Source: Streptantibioticus silvisoli
GTDB lineage: Bacteria > Actinomycetota > Actinomycetes > Streptomycetales > Streptomycetaceae
Assembly: GCF_027947535.2 (NCBI RefSeq)
Contig: NZ_JAAGKO020000033.1
Location: 1 to 64,000, forward strand
DNA: 64,000 nt
Direction of reading: 5' to 3'
This document shows positions 9,355 to 17,852 of the stretch, in pieces. Position 1 is the first letter of the stretch, and each line of letters begins with the position of its first letter. A model generated the notes under the pieces. That model ran no database searches. It saw nothing but the letters and a program-made list of their open reading frames with translations, and had not been told where the DNA came from. The position numbers and the translations under genes are program-made.

Positions 9355-10109
9355 ACCGTGCCACGCCCATCGCCGACCCCACCGCCCCGCTGGCCCGGCG
9401 CAACCCGGTCGCCAAGCTGGCCGCCGCCGGGGTGCTCGCCCTCGCGCTGGTGATCAGCCTCGACCCGGTCGGCCCGGCGGTGGCGCTCGCGGCGGAACTG
9501 GCCGCGGTGCCGTTCTTCGGACTGCGGTACCGGGCGCTGGGCCGCCGCACCTGGCCGTTGCTGGTCGGGGTGGCCGGCATGCTGTTCAGCCTGGTGCTGT
9601 TCGCCGCCGACCGCGAGCACATCGTGGCGTCCGCGCTGGCGCTCGCGCTGCGGCTGCTGGCGGTGGCGCTGCCCGGTGTGATCGTCTTCGCCACCACCGA
9701 CCCGACCGACCTCGCCGACGCGCTGGTGCAGAACGCCCGGGTCTCGCCGCGGTTCGCCATCGGCACGCTGGCCGCGTGGCGGCTGGTGCCGCTGATGGGG
9801 GAGGAGTGGCGGCTGATCGGCCAGGCCCGGCGGGCCCGGGGCATCGACCCCGGCCGCGATCCGCTGGCCCGCCTGCGGCTGCTGGCGTCCGCGTCGTTCA
9901 CCCTGCTGGTCGGCGCGATCCGGCGCGGTACCCGGCTGGCCACCGCCATGGACGCCCGCGGTTTCGACTCCGGCGTCCCGCGCACCACCGCCCGCGTCCA
10001 GCGGTTCGGGGCCGCCGATACCGCCCTGGTGGCCGGCGCCGCCGTGCTGGCCGCCGCCGCCCTGACGCTCAGCGTGCTGACCGGCTACTTCAACCCGCTG
10101 TTCTCCTGA
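9351..10109 (+). CDS. ykoC: ECF transporter transmembrane T component (YkoC type)
   Basis: Membrane coupling subunit that links the S component to the ATPase pair; 252 residues. Four to six hydrophobic segments are visible ([56 protein letters not shown]). The cytoplasmic coupling helices carry the expected basic motifs, QARRARGID near residue 160 and [12 protein letters not shown] near residue 200, which match the A-R-G signatures of EcfT. The GTG start lies within the ykoD stop (GTGA). Confidence 0.92.
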   Translation: MNRATPIADPTAPLARRNPVAKLAAAGVLALALVISLDPVGPAVALAAELAAVPFFGLRYRALGRRTWPLLVGVAGMLFSLVLFAADREHIVASALALALRLLAVALPGVIVFATTDPTDLADALVQNARVSPRFAIGTLAAWRLVPLMGEEWRLIGQARRARGIDPGRDPLARLRLLASASFTLLVGAIRRGTRLATAMDARGFDSGVPRTTARVQRFGAADTALVAGAAVLAAAALTLSVLTGYFNPLFS

Positions 10110-10460
10110 CACCGCCGTCCGGGTGAACGTCGGACGACTCGCCGGTGGTTACGCCGTCGGCGTGAGGCCCGGGACGCCGCGGTACGCCTGTCGGGTGATC
10201 GCCGCAACGCCGCCGCGGACCGGTCGGGACATCCGCTGAACGGGTCCGGTGCGGTCGGGTCGTCCGATGAAGACTTCGGTGGGGTGAGCCGGTCATCGGA
10301 TGGGATGCGGCCGGTGCGGTTGTCCGCTTATCGGGTGACGGCGTTCGGGTGCGGCGTTCGGTGCGACGGTCGGGTCATCGTGGGAAGTGCCCGGTGCGGT
10401 GGTCCGGTCATCCGCTGATCGTGCGAACGCGTCCGTGTGCTGATCCGCCTTTCGGGTGAA

Positions 10461-10617
10461 CGTCACCGGTACGCCGACCGTCCACCGCCACCGGTACGCC
10501 CACTCGCTCAACGCCACCGGTGCGCCGACCCCCGCACCGCCACCGGTCCGCCGCCCCCCGCACCGCCACCGGTACGCCGACTCGCTCAACGCCACCGGTG
10601 AGACGGTCCACCGGTAA
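10461..10617 (+). repeat. 26-bp tandem repeat, five clear copies, between convergent genes
   Basis: Units beginning GCCACCGGTNCGCC start at 10487, 10513, 10539, 10565 and 10591, exactly 26 bp apart, with a decayed copy about 25 bp upstream. The period is not a multiple of three and no frame looks coding. The 5' half of the spacer (10110-10460) contains looser repeats of CGGTGCGG and TCATCCGCTGATC type. No terminator of quality is visible after ykoC. Function unknown. Confidence 0.7.
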
Positions 10618-10754
10618 GACGTTCCACCGATCCGCTCACCGTACGAACGCCTCCGGCCCGCACCCCACCCACGCGTCCCCGCCACGCGTCCCCACCCACG
10701 CGTCAACGCCTCCGGCGCGATCCCCTCAACGCCTCCGCCCGCGGAGCGACCCCC

Positions 10755-11963
10755 TCAGCGCCCCACCCCCGGCACCGCCAGCCACGCCACCACCGCGGTC
10801 AGCGGTCCGCAGACGGCGAGCAGGACGGCGGTGCGCAGGTAGGCGGTCGAGCGCAGCAGGCCGGGGCCGGCGCCCAGGGTGGTGAGCAGGCGGGTGGTGG
10901 TGGCCCGGGCCCGGCGGGCGTCGTCGGCCGCGGCGGCCAGGCAGGCCAGCGCGCCGGCCACCACGACGGCGGCGGCCAGCAGGGTGAGGTGGCCGGCCGG
11001 GCGGGTGGCGTGCTGCCGCATGACGTGCGCCGACCAGGCGGCGACCGCGGTCGAGGCCAGCAGGCCCACCGGCGGGCCGAGGCGTCCGGCGTCGCCGCGC
11101 AGGGCACGGCCGGCCAGCAGGCGCCGGGCGCCGGGGCGGAAGACGGACAGCAGCAGGCCGGTCAGCGCCAGCAGGCCCGGCGCGGCGAGCAGCGTGCCCA
11201 GCAGCGCCAGCGCCCAGCCGGTGAAGGTGGCGGGCGCGATCCGGCCCAGGCCGCCCGGCAGCCTCCAGCCGCCGTGCGCCGGGACGCCGGCCAGGTGGAC
11301 CAGGAGCACGCCCGCGGCCAGCGCGACGACGCCCGTGACGGCCGCGGTGAGCCGGGTGCCGGCCCAGGTGCGGCGCGGGCGCAGCGCGACCAGGCAGGCG
11401 GCGGCGGTGACCAGCGGGACGGCCAGCAGCAAGGTGGCCAGCCCCGCGTAGGGCAGCGTGGCCGGATCGGTGGCCTGTTCGCGCTGGTAGACGAAGGTGA
11501 CGAGGGCGGCGGCGCTGCCCAGCAGCCCGGCCTGGGCCACCTGGGCGGCGGCCAGTTGCGGCAGCCGGGCCGGGCCGAACCCGGCGGTGGCCAGCCCGGC
11601 GGCGGTCCCGCCGGAGACCTCCGCCCGGCCGACGGCGACCGCCAGCAGGGCGACGACCGCCAGCGGCACCAGGCACCACGCCAGCCGGACCAGCGCGCCG
11701 TGGGACTGCCAGGGGCCGTCGGCGGCGTCGCCGAGGCAGGCCAGCAGCAGGTAGCCGGTGGCGGCCGAGACGGCGGCCAGCAGCAGGCGCCGGGCGGCGG
11801 AGACCGGCCGGGCGCGCAGGGCCAGCCGCAGGCTCAAGGCTCCCGGCAGCAGGCCGCTGGAGACCGGGCGGGCGCCGGGATCGGGCAGGTCGCCGGGGAT
11901 CGGCAGCGGGTCGGCCGGGCCGGCCGGTGAGGGGCCGTCCGGTGCGCGGACCGGGCCTAGCAC
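10755..11963 (-). CDS. ABC transporter permease, probably an exporter
   Basis: Membrane partner of the ATPase encoded immediately upstream; 402 residues from GTG 11963. That start overlaps the ATPase stop by 7 nt, which fixes the start well. About ten hydrophobic stretches are visible, for example LLLAAVSAATGYLLLACLGD, LVPLAVVALLAVAVG and VGLLASTAVAAWSAHVM, separated by short Arg-rich loops. An AEVSGGTAAGLATAGFGPARL loop near residue 120 resembles the coupling region of MacB/FtsX-like permeases, but no large periplasmic domain is present. Substrate unknown; actinobacterial homologues are usually labelled multidrug or antimicrobial-peptide permeases. Confidence 0.78.
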   Translation of the reverse strand: MLGPVRAPDGPSPAGPADPLPIPGDLPDPGARPVSSGLLPGALSLRLALRARPVSAARRLLLAAVSAATGYLLLACLGDAADGPWQSHGALVRLAWCLVPLAVVALLAVAVGRAEVSGGTAAGLATAGFGPARLPQLAAAQVAQAGLLGSAAALVTFVYQREQATDPATLPYAGLATLLLAVPLVTAAACLVALRPRRTWAGTRLTAAVTGVVALAAGVLLVHLAGVPAHGGWRLPGGLGRIAPATFTGWALALLGTLLAAPGLLALTGLLLSVFRPGARRLLAGRALRGDAGRLGPPVGLLASTAVAAWSAHVMRQHATRPAGHLTLLAAAVVVAGALACLAAAADDARRARATTTRLLTTLGAGPGLLRSTAYLRTAVLLAVCGPLTAVVAWLAVPGVGR

Positions 11964-12688
11964 GTGACGTCCTGGGCGACCGGGCCGGCCGGGAGGGCGG
12001 GCAGCCCGGCGGTGGCCGTGCGGCCGTCCAGCAGGTTCACCACGCGGTCGGCGTGCGCGGCGGCGGCCTCGGCGTCGCCGGTGGCCAGCAGCACGGTGAT
12101 GCCGTGCGAGCGGGCCGCGGTGGTCAGGGTCCGCAGCACCTGCACGCGGTCGGCGGTGTGCAGCGGCGCGGTCGGCTCGTCGGCGAACAGCACCTGCGGT
12201 ACCACGGCCAGGGCGCGGGCGATCGCCACGCGCTGGCGCTGAGCCTGGGTCAGGCCCTGCGGGCGGGCGCCGGCCAGGTCGCCGACGTCGAGCCGTTCCA
12301 GCCACTCGTGCGCCGCGCGCGAGGCGGCGCGGTGGCCGGCGCCGGCCAGCAGCAGCGGCAGGGCGGCGTTCTCCCGGGCGGTCAGTTCCGGGACCAGGCG
12401 CGGGACCGGGCCGATCCAGCCGAACCGGTCGCGGCGCAGCCGTTCGCGCGCCCCGGGTGCCAGCGAGTGCACCGGGGCGCCGTCGAACCACACCTCGCCG
12501 GCGTCGGGCACCAGTTGTCCCGACAGGCAGCGCAGCAAGGTGGTCTTGCCCGCGCCGTGCGGACCGGTGACGCCGAGGATCTCCCCGGCCCGCGCTCCGA
12601 GGGTGACACCGAGCAGGGCGGGGGAGCCCTGGTGCGCGTGGTGCAGGGAGTCTCCCCACACCATGTCGTTGTCCGGCGGGGCCACCAT
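11957..12688 (-). CDS. ABC transporter ATP-binding protein
   Basis: Single nucleotide-binding domain of 243 residues: Walker A TGPHGAGKTT (about residue 42), Walker B VLFADEPTAPL, and the H-region ITVLLATGDAEA. The signature loop reads LTQAQRQRVAIARAL instead of LSGGQ, and the switch histidine position reads TGD. ATP turnover may therefore be atypical. Start ATG 12688 follows GGAGG at 9-nt spacing on the minus strand. The spacing and overlap with the permease gene indicate a two-gene exporter operon (MacB/LolD-like family). A hairpin at 12728-12772 separates it from the aminotransferase upstream. Confidence 0.85.
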   Translation of the reverse strand: MVAPPDNDMVWGDSLHHAHQGSPALLGVTLGARAGEILGVTGPHGAGKTTLLRCLSGQLVPDAGEVWFDGAPVHSLAPGARERLRRDRFGWIGPVPRLVPELTARENAALPLLLAGAGHRAASRAAHEWLERLDVGDLAGARPQGLTQAQRQRVAIARALAVVPQVLFADEPTAPLHTADRVQVLRTLTTAARSHGITVLLATGDAEAAAAHADRVVNLLDGRTATAGLPALPAGPVAQDVTC

Positions 12689-12727
12689 GCCGACGTACCT
12701 CCGGTGGGTGAAAGGCTGGCCGAAGCC

Positions 12728-12772
12728 ACGAATCCCCCACGCACGCGTGAGCCGGGTGCGAAGGGGATTCGT
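12728..12772 (-). terminator. terminator after the Lrp-aminotransferase operon
   Basis: ACGAATCCCC (12728-12737) pairs perfectly with 12763-12772 around a 25-nt loop. It lies just downstream of the aminotransferase stop on the minus strand and upstream of the ABC ATPase start. Confidence 0.55.
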
Positions 12773-12789
12773 CACGCTACCGCAGGTGC

Positions 12790-14151
12790 TTACAACTTCG
12801 TCCACGCCTCGGTCAGCACGCCGCGGACGATCTGCTCGATCTCGTCGAAAGTGGACGCGTCCGAGATCAGCGGCGGTGAGAGCTGGATCACCGGGTCGCC
12901 GCGGTCGTCGGCACGGCAGTACAGACCGTTCTCGAACAGCTTCTTCGACACGAAGCCGTACAGCAGCCGTTCGCACTCCTCGGCGGTGAAGGACTCCTTG
13001 GTGGCCTTGTCCTTGACCAGTTCGATGCCGTAGAAGAAGCCGTTGCCGCGCACGTCGCCGACGATGGGCAGGTCGTGCAGCTTCTCCAGGGTGCCGCGGA
13101 AGGTGTCCTCGTTGTCCAGCACGTGCTGGTTGAGGCCCTCGCGTTCGAACAGGTCGAGGTTGGCCAGCGCCACCGCGGCGGAGACGGGGTGGCCGCCGAA
13201 GGTGTAGCCGTGCAGGAAGGTGTTGCCGCCCTGGTAGAACGGTTCCGCGATCCGGTCGGAGATGATCGCGGCGCCGATCGGGGAGTAGCCGGAGGTCATG
13301 CCCTTGGCGCAGGTGATGACGTCGGGGACGTAGTCGAACTTGTCGCAGGCGAACATCGTGCCGAGCCGGCCGAAGGCGCAGATGACCTCGTCGGAGACCA
13401 GCAGCACGTTGTAGGTGTCGCAGATCTCGCGGACCCGCCGGAAGTAGCCGGGCGGCGGCGGGAAGCAGCCGCCGGCGTTCTGCACCGGTTCCAGGAAGAC
13501 CGCGGCGACGGTCTCCGGGCCCTCGAAGAGGATCTCCTGCTCGATCTGGTCGGCGGCCCAGCGGCCGAACGCCTCGGGGTCGTCGCCGTGGACCGGGGCG
13601 CGGTAGATGTTGGTGTTGGGCACCTTGTGCGCGCCGGGCACCAGCGGCTCGAACGGCGCCTTCAGGGCGGGCAGGCCGGTGATGGACAGCGCGCCCTGCG
13701 GGGTGCCGTGGTAGGCGACCGCTCGGGAGATGACCTTGTACTTGCCGTGATTGCCGGTCAGCTTGTGGTACTGCTTGGCCAGCTTCCACGCGGTCTCGAC
13801 CGCCTCGCCGCCGCCGGTGGTGAAGAAGACCTTGTTCAGGTCGCCGGGGGCGTGCTGCGCGAGCCGCTCGGCGAGTTCGATCGCCTTGGGGTGCGCGTAC
13901 GACCAGATCGGGAAGAACGCCAGCTCGGTGGCCTGCTTGGCGGCGACCTCGGCGAGTTCCCGGCGGCCGTGGCCGGCCTGGACGACGAACAGGCCGGCGA
14001 GTCCGTCGAGGTACCGCTTGCCGTTCGCGTCGTAGATGTAGGTGCCCTCGCCGCGCACGATGGTCGGCACGGGGGCGTTCTCGTACGACGACATCCTGGT
14101 GAAGTGCATCCACAGGTGGTCGTAGGCGGTCTTGGAAAGGTCCGCGCTCAT
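12790..14151 (-). CDS. spuC: PLP-dependent class III aminotransferase, probable putrescine/polyamine-pyruvate aminotransferase
   Basis: Fold-type I omega-aminotransferase of 453 residues, likely transferring the amino group of putrescine or cadaverine to pyruvate to give 4-aminobutanal. Landmarks are FFTTGGGEAVETAWKLAKQYH (PLP phosphate binding, about residue 115), LVSDEVICAFGRLG with the ring-binding Asp, and ITCAKGMTSGYSP with the Schiff-base Lys (near residue 290). GYTFGGHPVSAA follows near residue 320. The ATG at 14151 is 2 nt from the stop of the Lrp regulator, so the two are translationally coupled. The divergent aldehyde dehydrogenase at 14897 would oxidise the product. The gene symbol is by analogy; other omega-amino donors (beta-alanine, GABA) are possible. 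Confidence 0.85.
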   Translation of the reverse strand: MSADLSKTAYDHLWMHFTRMSSYENAPVPTIVRGEGTYIYDANGKRYLDGLAGLFVVQAGHGRRELAEVAAKQATELAFFPIWSYAHPKAIELAERLAQHAPGDLNKVFFTTGGGEAVETAWKLAKQYHKLTGNHGKYKVISRAVAYHGTPQGALSITGLPALKAPFEPLVPGAHKVPNTNIYRAPVHGDDPEAFGRWAADQIEQEILFEGPETVAAVFLEPVQNAGGCFPPPPGYFRRVREICDTYNVLLVSDEVICAFGRLGTMFACDKFDYVPDVITCAKGMTSGYSPIGAAIISDRIAEPFYQGGNTFLHGYTFGGHPVSAAVALANLDLFEREGLNQHVLDNEDTFRGTLEKLHDLPIVGDVRGNGFFYGIELVKDKATKESFTAEECERLLYGFVSKKLFENGLYCRADDRGDPVIQLSPPLISDASTFDEIEQIVRGVLTEAWTKL

Positions 14152-14153
14152 GG

Positions 14154-14645
14154 CTATCGGGTTCCCCAGGTGTAGGTCTGCTTCCGTAGCTTCAGATAAA
14201 CGAAGCTCTCGGTGGACCGCACGCCGGGCAGCGCGCGGATCCGCTTGCTGATCATCTCCATGAGGTGGTCGTCGTCCTCGCAGACTATTTCGATCAGCAG
14301 ATCGAAGGAGCCCGCGGTCACGACGACGTACTCCACCTCGTCCATGCCGGTCAGCGCGTCGGCGACGGGTTCGACGTCGCCCTCCACGTTGATGCCGACC
14401 ATCGCCTGGCGCCGGAACCCCACGGTGAGCGGGTCGGTGACCGCGACGATCTGCATGACGCCCTGGTCGAGCAGCTTTTGGACCCGCTGCCGCACGGCCG
14501 CCTCCGACAGGCCGACCGCCTTGCCGATGGCGGCGTAGGGACGGCGGCCGTCCTCCTGGAGCTGTTCGATGATCGCCTTGGAGACCGGGTCGATCAACGG
14601 TGCGCCGCCGGGGCGGTCCTTCGGTTCGGGTGTACGTGTGGCCAC
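14154..14645 (-). CDS. Lrp/AsnC family transcriptional regulator
   Basis: Feast/famine regulator of 163 residues. The winged helix-turn-helix is at about 14-62 (DPVSKAIIEQLQEDGRRPYAAIGKAVGLSEAAVRQRVQKLLDQGV), and the RAM effector domain follows with GSFDLLIEIVCEDDDHL. The GTG at 14645 (N-terminus VATRTPEPKDRP) agrees with where homology should begin. There is no obvious ribosome-binding site, and a longer start at 14795 would add an unconserved tail. It is the first gene of the operon with the aminotransferase and divergent from an aminobutyraldehyde dehydrogenase. The likely role is to control both in response to an amine or amino acid. Confidence 0.9.
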   Translation of the reverse strand: MATRTPEPKDRPGGAPLIDPVSKAIIEQLQEDGRRPYAAIGKAVGLSEAAVRQRVQKLLDQGVMQIVAVTDPLTVGFRRQAMVGINVEGDVEPVADALTGMDEVEYVVVTAGSFDLLIEIVCEDDDHLMEMISKRIRALPGVRSTESFVYLKLRKQTYTWGTR

Positions 14646-14896
14646 AGGGCACACTGTGCACGAGGACTCGTTGTGCCGCAACCCCTGGGCGATGAAATCC
14701 GTTGCGACAGAAGCGTGAAAGTACCGATTCCATTGTTCTGAGTCGGTGGGTATGTCGAATCCGGTCGTCCAACGACTAGGCTTGCGGTGTCTCACCCTTC
14801 GGACGGCGCCGCCGTACGAGGGCCGCGCCGCCGGCCCGGGTGCCGGGCCGCACTCCGGCGCCGGAACCGAGGAACCACCAGGAACAGGAGAGGGCA

Positions 14897-16333
14897 GTGA
14901 GCGAGCTCCGTACTCTGCGCAACTACATCGACGGAGAGTTCCGCGACGCCGCCGACGGACGGACCACCGACGTCGTCAACCCGGTCACCGGCGAGCCGTA
15001 CGCGACCGCCCCGCTGTCCGGCGCGGCCGACGTGGACGCCGCGATGGCCGCCGCCGCGACCGCCTTCCCGGCCTGGCGCGACGTCACGCCCGCCGAGCGG
15101 CAGAAGGCGCTGCTGAAGGTCGCCGACGCGATCGAGGCCCGCGCCGAGGACCTGATCGCCGCCGAGAGCGAGAACACCGGCAAGCCGGTCGGCCTGACGC
15201 GGTCGGAGGAGATCCCGCCGATGGTCGACCAGATCAGGTTCTTCGCCGGCGCCGCGCGCCTGCTGGAGGGCAAGTCGGGCGGCGAGTACATGGAGGGCCT
15301 GACCTCCTTCGTACGCCGTGAGCCGGTCGGCGTCTGCGCCCAGGTCGCCCCGTGGAACTATCCGATGATGATGGCGGTGTGGAAGTTCGCCCCGGCCATC
15401 GCGGCGGGCAACACCGTCGTGCTCAAGCCGTCGGACACCACGCCGGCCTCCACGGTGCTGATGGCGCACATCATGGGCGAGATCCTGCCCAAGGGCGTCT
15501 TCAACGTCATCTGCGGCGACCGCGACACCGGCCGGCTGATGGTCGAGCACGACACCCCGGCGATGGCCTCCATCACCGGTTCGGTACGGGCCGGCATGCA
15601 GGTCGCCGAGAGCGCCGCGAAGGACCTCAAGCGCGTCCACCTCGAACTCGGCGGCAAGGCGCCGGTCGTGGTCTTCGAGGACGTCGACATCGCCAAGGCC
15701 GTCGAGGACATCTCGGTGGCCGGCTTCTTCAACGCCGGCCAGGACTGCACCGCCGCCACCCGCGTGCTGGTCCACCACTCCGTGCACGACGAGTTCGTCG
15801 CCGCCCTCACCAAGGCCGCCGCCGACACCAAGACCGGCCTGCCCGACGACGAGGACGTGCTGTACGGCCCGCTCAACAACGCCGCCCAGCTCGCCCAGGT
15901 CACCGGCTTCATCGAGCGGCTGCCGGCCCACGCCAAGGTCGAGACCGGCGGCAAGCGGGTCGGCGAGCGCGGCTACTTCTTCGCGCCCACCGTCGTCTCC
16001 GGCCTCCGGCAGGACGACGAGATCATCCAGCGCGAGGTGTTCGGCCCGGTCATCACCGTGCAGTCCTTCGCCGACGAGGAGCAGGCCCTGGCCTGGGCCA
16101 ACGACTGCGACTACGCGCTGGCCTCCTCGGTGTGGACCAAGGACCACTCGCGCGCCATGCGGATGTCGAAGCGCCTCGACTTCGGCTGCGTGTGGATCAA
16201 CACCCACATCCCGCTGGTCGCCGAGATGCCGCACGGCGGCTTCAAGCACTCCGGCTACGGCAAGGACCTGTCCTCGTACGGCTTCGAGGACTACACGCGC
16301 GTCAAGCACGTGATGACGTCGCTCGACGCCTGA
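14897..16333 (+). CDS. gamma-aminobutyraldehyde dehydrogenase (NAD-dependent ALDH)
   Basis: Oxidises 4-aminobutanal to GABA in putrescine breakdown; 478 residues. ALDH landmarks: [21 protein letters not shown], catalytic Glu in LELGGKAP (about residue 252), nucleophilic Cys in [11 protein letters not shown] (about 286) and EVFGPVITV. The C-terminal [20 protein letters not shown] is typical of the PuuC/PatD-like subgroup. GTG 14897 is preceded by GGAGAGGG; the in-frame ATG at 14840 has no ribosome-binding site. It is closely similar to the ALDH at 24317, including the GQDCTAATR and EMPHGGF segments. Transcription diverges from the Lrp gene and ends at the 19-bp terminator at 16346. Confidence 0.92.
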   Translation: MSELRTLRNYIDGEFRDAADGRTTDVVNPVTGEPYATAPLSGAADVDAAMAAAATAFPAWRDVTPAERQKALLKVADAIEARAEDLIAAESENTGKPVGLTRSEEIPPMVDQIRFFAGAARLLEGKSGGEYMEGLTSFVRREPVGVCAQVAPWNYPMMMAVWKFAPAIAAGNTVVLKPSDTTPASTVLMAHIMGEILPKGVFNVICGDRDTGRLMVEHDTPAMASITGSVRAGMQVAESAAKDLKRVHLELGGKAPVVVFEDVDIAKAVEDISVAGFFNAGQDCTAATRVLVHHSVHDEFVAALTKAAADTKTGLPDDEDVLYGPLNNAAQLAQVTGFIERLPAHAKVETGGKRVGERGYFFAPTVVSGLRQDDEIIQREVFGPVITVQSFADEEQALAWANDCDYALASSVWTKDHSRAMRMSKRLDFGCVWINTHIPLVAEMPHGGFKHSGYGKDLSSYGFEDYTRVKHVMTSLDA

Positions 16334-16345
16334 CCGTCCCCGCCC

Positions 16346-16388
16346 GACAGGCCGGCCCCCGCACGCACCGTGCGGGGGCCGGCCTGTC
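16346..16388. terminator. bidirectional terminator, 19-bp perfect stem
   Basis: Positions 16346-16364 pair perfectly with 16370-16388 around a 5-nt loop. It lies between the convergent aldehyde dehydrogenase and adenosine deaminase genes and should stop both transcripts. Confidence 0.93.
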
Positions 16389-16400
16389 ACGCGTGCGGCG

Positions 16401-17444
16401 TCAGCCGCCGAAACCCGCGGTGTACGCGTCGATCTCCCGCGACAGCGCGCGCCGGGTGGCGTCGTCCATGAAGGACGCGGTGACCGCGTTGCGGGCCAGG
16501 TCGGCGACCCCGGCGGTGTCGAGGTCCAGCAGGCGGGCCGCCACCCCGTACTCGGTGTTGAGGTCGGTGCCGAACATCGGCGGGTCGTCACTGTTGACGG
16601 TGACCAGCACCCCGGCGTCGGCCATCGCGCGGATCGGGTGCTCCTCCAGCGTGGCGACCGCGCGGGTGGCGATGTTCGACGTCGGGCAGACCTCCAGCGC
16701 GATGCCGTGCTCGACGAGGTGGGCCAGCAGGGCCGGGTCCTGCGTGGCGCTGGTGCCGTGCCCGATGCGTTCGGCGCCCAGGTCGCGCAGCGCGTCCCAG
16801 ATGGTCTGCGGCCCGGTCGTCTCCCCGGCGTGCGGCACGCTGTGCAGGCCGGCCGCCCGGGCCCGGTCGAAGTACGGCTTGAACTGCGGCCGCGGCACGC
16901 CGATCTCGGGGCCGCCCAGACCGAAGGACACCAGCCCCTCCGGCGCCAGGTCCACCGCGATGTCCGCGGTCACCTGGGCGGACTCCAGGCCCGCCTCGCC
17001 GGGTATGTCGAAGCACCAGCGCAGCACCGTGCCGAACTCCGACTCCGCCGCCTTGCGGGCGTCCTCGATCGCCTCGACGAACGCCTCGGCCGGGATGCCG
17101 CGCCGCACCGAGCTGAACGGGGTGACCGTCAGCTCCGCGTACCGGATGTTCTGCCGGGCCATGTCCCGGGCCACCTCGTAGGTCAGCAGCCGCACGTCCT
17201 CGGCGTCACGGACCAGGTCGACGACCGACAGGTAGACCTGGATGAAGTGCGCGAAGTCGCGGAAGGTGAAGTACTCCGCCAGCGTCTGCGGGTCCTCCGG
17301 CACCGCCGACCCCGGGTGGCGCGCCGCCAGTTGGGCCACGATCCGCGGCGAGGCCGACCCCACGTGATGGACGTGCAACTCCGCCTTCGGCAACCCGGCG
17401 ATGAACTGCTCCAGTCCGGCGGCCGGACTCGGGCCTGCGGTCAT
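16401..17444 (-). CDS. add: adenosine deaminase
   Basis: Zinc amidohydrolase converting adenosine to inosine; 347 residues. The N-terminal metal motif reads [14 protein letters not shown] (HxH near residue 20). The catalytic H-A-G-E segment is [11 protein letters not shown] (near residue 195), with the RIGHGTSA His following and the C-terminal [11 protein letters not shown] providing the zinc Asp pair. ATG 17444 has GGAGG 5 nt upstream, so longer starts are not needed. A TACGAT -10-like element at 17474-17479 on the minus strand may be its promoter. Monocistronic. Confidence 0.94.
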   Translation of the reverse strand: MTAGPSPAAGLEQFIAGLPKAELHVHHVGSASPRIVAQLAARHPGSAVPEDPQTLAEYFTFRDFAHFIQVYLSVVDLVRDAEDVRLLTYEVARDMARQNIRYAELTVTPFSSVRRGIPAEAFVEAIEDARKAAESEFGTVLRWCFDIPGEAGLESAQVTADIAVDLAPEGLVSFGLGGPEIGVPRPQFKPYFDRARAAGLHSVPHAGETTGPQTIWDALRDLGAERIGHGTSATQDPALLAHLVEHGIALEVCPTSNIATRAVATLEEHPIRAMADAGVLVTVNSDDPPMFGTDLNTEYGVAARLLDLDTAGVADLARNAVTASFMDDATRRALSREIDAYTAGFGG

Positions 17445-17518
17445 GCGATCCTCCAGTGACTGTGCGGAGGGCACATCGTAATCGGCCGCCCTCGTCACCC
17501 GGTCCGGCCGGCCGGACC

Positions 17519-17800
17519 GCCGCCGACCTGGCCGCCGTGCTCACCGCCGGTGACATCGCCCGGCACCTGTACACCGCCGGGCGGCCCGACCCCGACCTGG
17601 TGATCCGCACCAGCGGTGAGCGGCGGCTGTCCAACTTCCTGCTGTGGCAGAGCGCGCACGCCGAGCTGTCCTTCTGCGAGGCGTACTGGCCGGCCTTCCG
17701 GGAGGCCGACTTCCTGCGGGCGCTGTGCGGTTGCTCCGCCCGGCGGCGCCGCCACGGGGGCCGGCGGCAGCCGGGAAAGCCGCTCCGGGGTGCCGGGTGA
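17519..17800 (+). pseudogene. C-terminal remnant of a polyprenyl (undecaprenyl) diphosphate synthase
   Basis: The frame encodes the last roughly 90 residues of a cis-prenyltransferase (UppS, usually about 250). It includes [19 protein letters not shown] and the diagnostic C-terminal [20 protein letters not shown], which binds isopentenyl diphosphate. The family's normal end, an ARRRRHGG motif, follows. The N-terminal two thirds, with the catalytic Asp P-loop (DGNGRWA), are missing: upstream lies only the adenosine deaminase promoter region. No ribosome-binding site or start fits. This is a decayed 5'-truncated copy. It could not make prenyl diphosphate alone, though a small stable fragment cannot be excluded. 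Confidence 0.82.
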
Positions 17801-17852
17801 TGGCCATAGCATGGCTCGGCGCATCTCCGCCCGGTTCCCAGGAAAGGCCCGC

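Noticed and set aside
7503-10112. An 869-residue minus-strand frame opposite the ECF transporter genes
   Set aside because: Its composition (Ser/Arg/Pro/Gly-rich) is typical of antisense shadows; the plus strand encodes three clear proteins behind a riboswitch.
10461-10617. A CRISPR array
   Set aside because: The 26-bp units are contiguous with no unique spacers, and no cas genes are present. The same applies to the arrays at 22173 and 51222.
10755-12740. A 661-residue minus-strand frame that could be read as one large fusion protein
   Set aside because: Only its C-terminal 402 residues look like a protein (membrane permease). The upstream part is the shadow of the ATPase gene read in another frame, and GTG 11963 overlaps the ATPase stop neatly.
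11957-14113. A 718-residue minus-strand frame joining the aminotransferase region to the ABC ATPase
   Set aside because: The first two thirds are an off-frame reading of the aminotransferase; the ATPase has its own ribosome-binding site and ATG at 12688.
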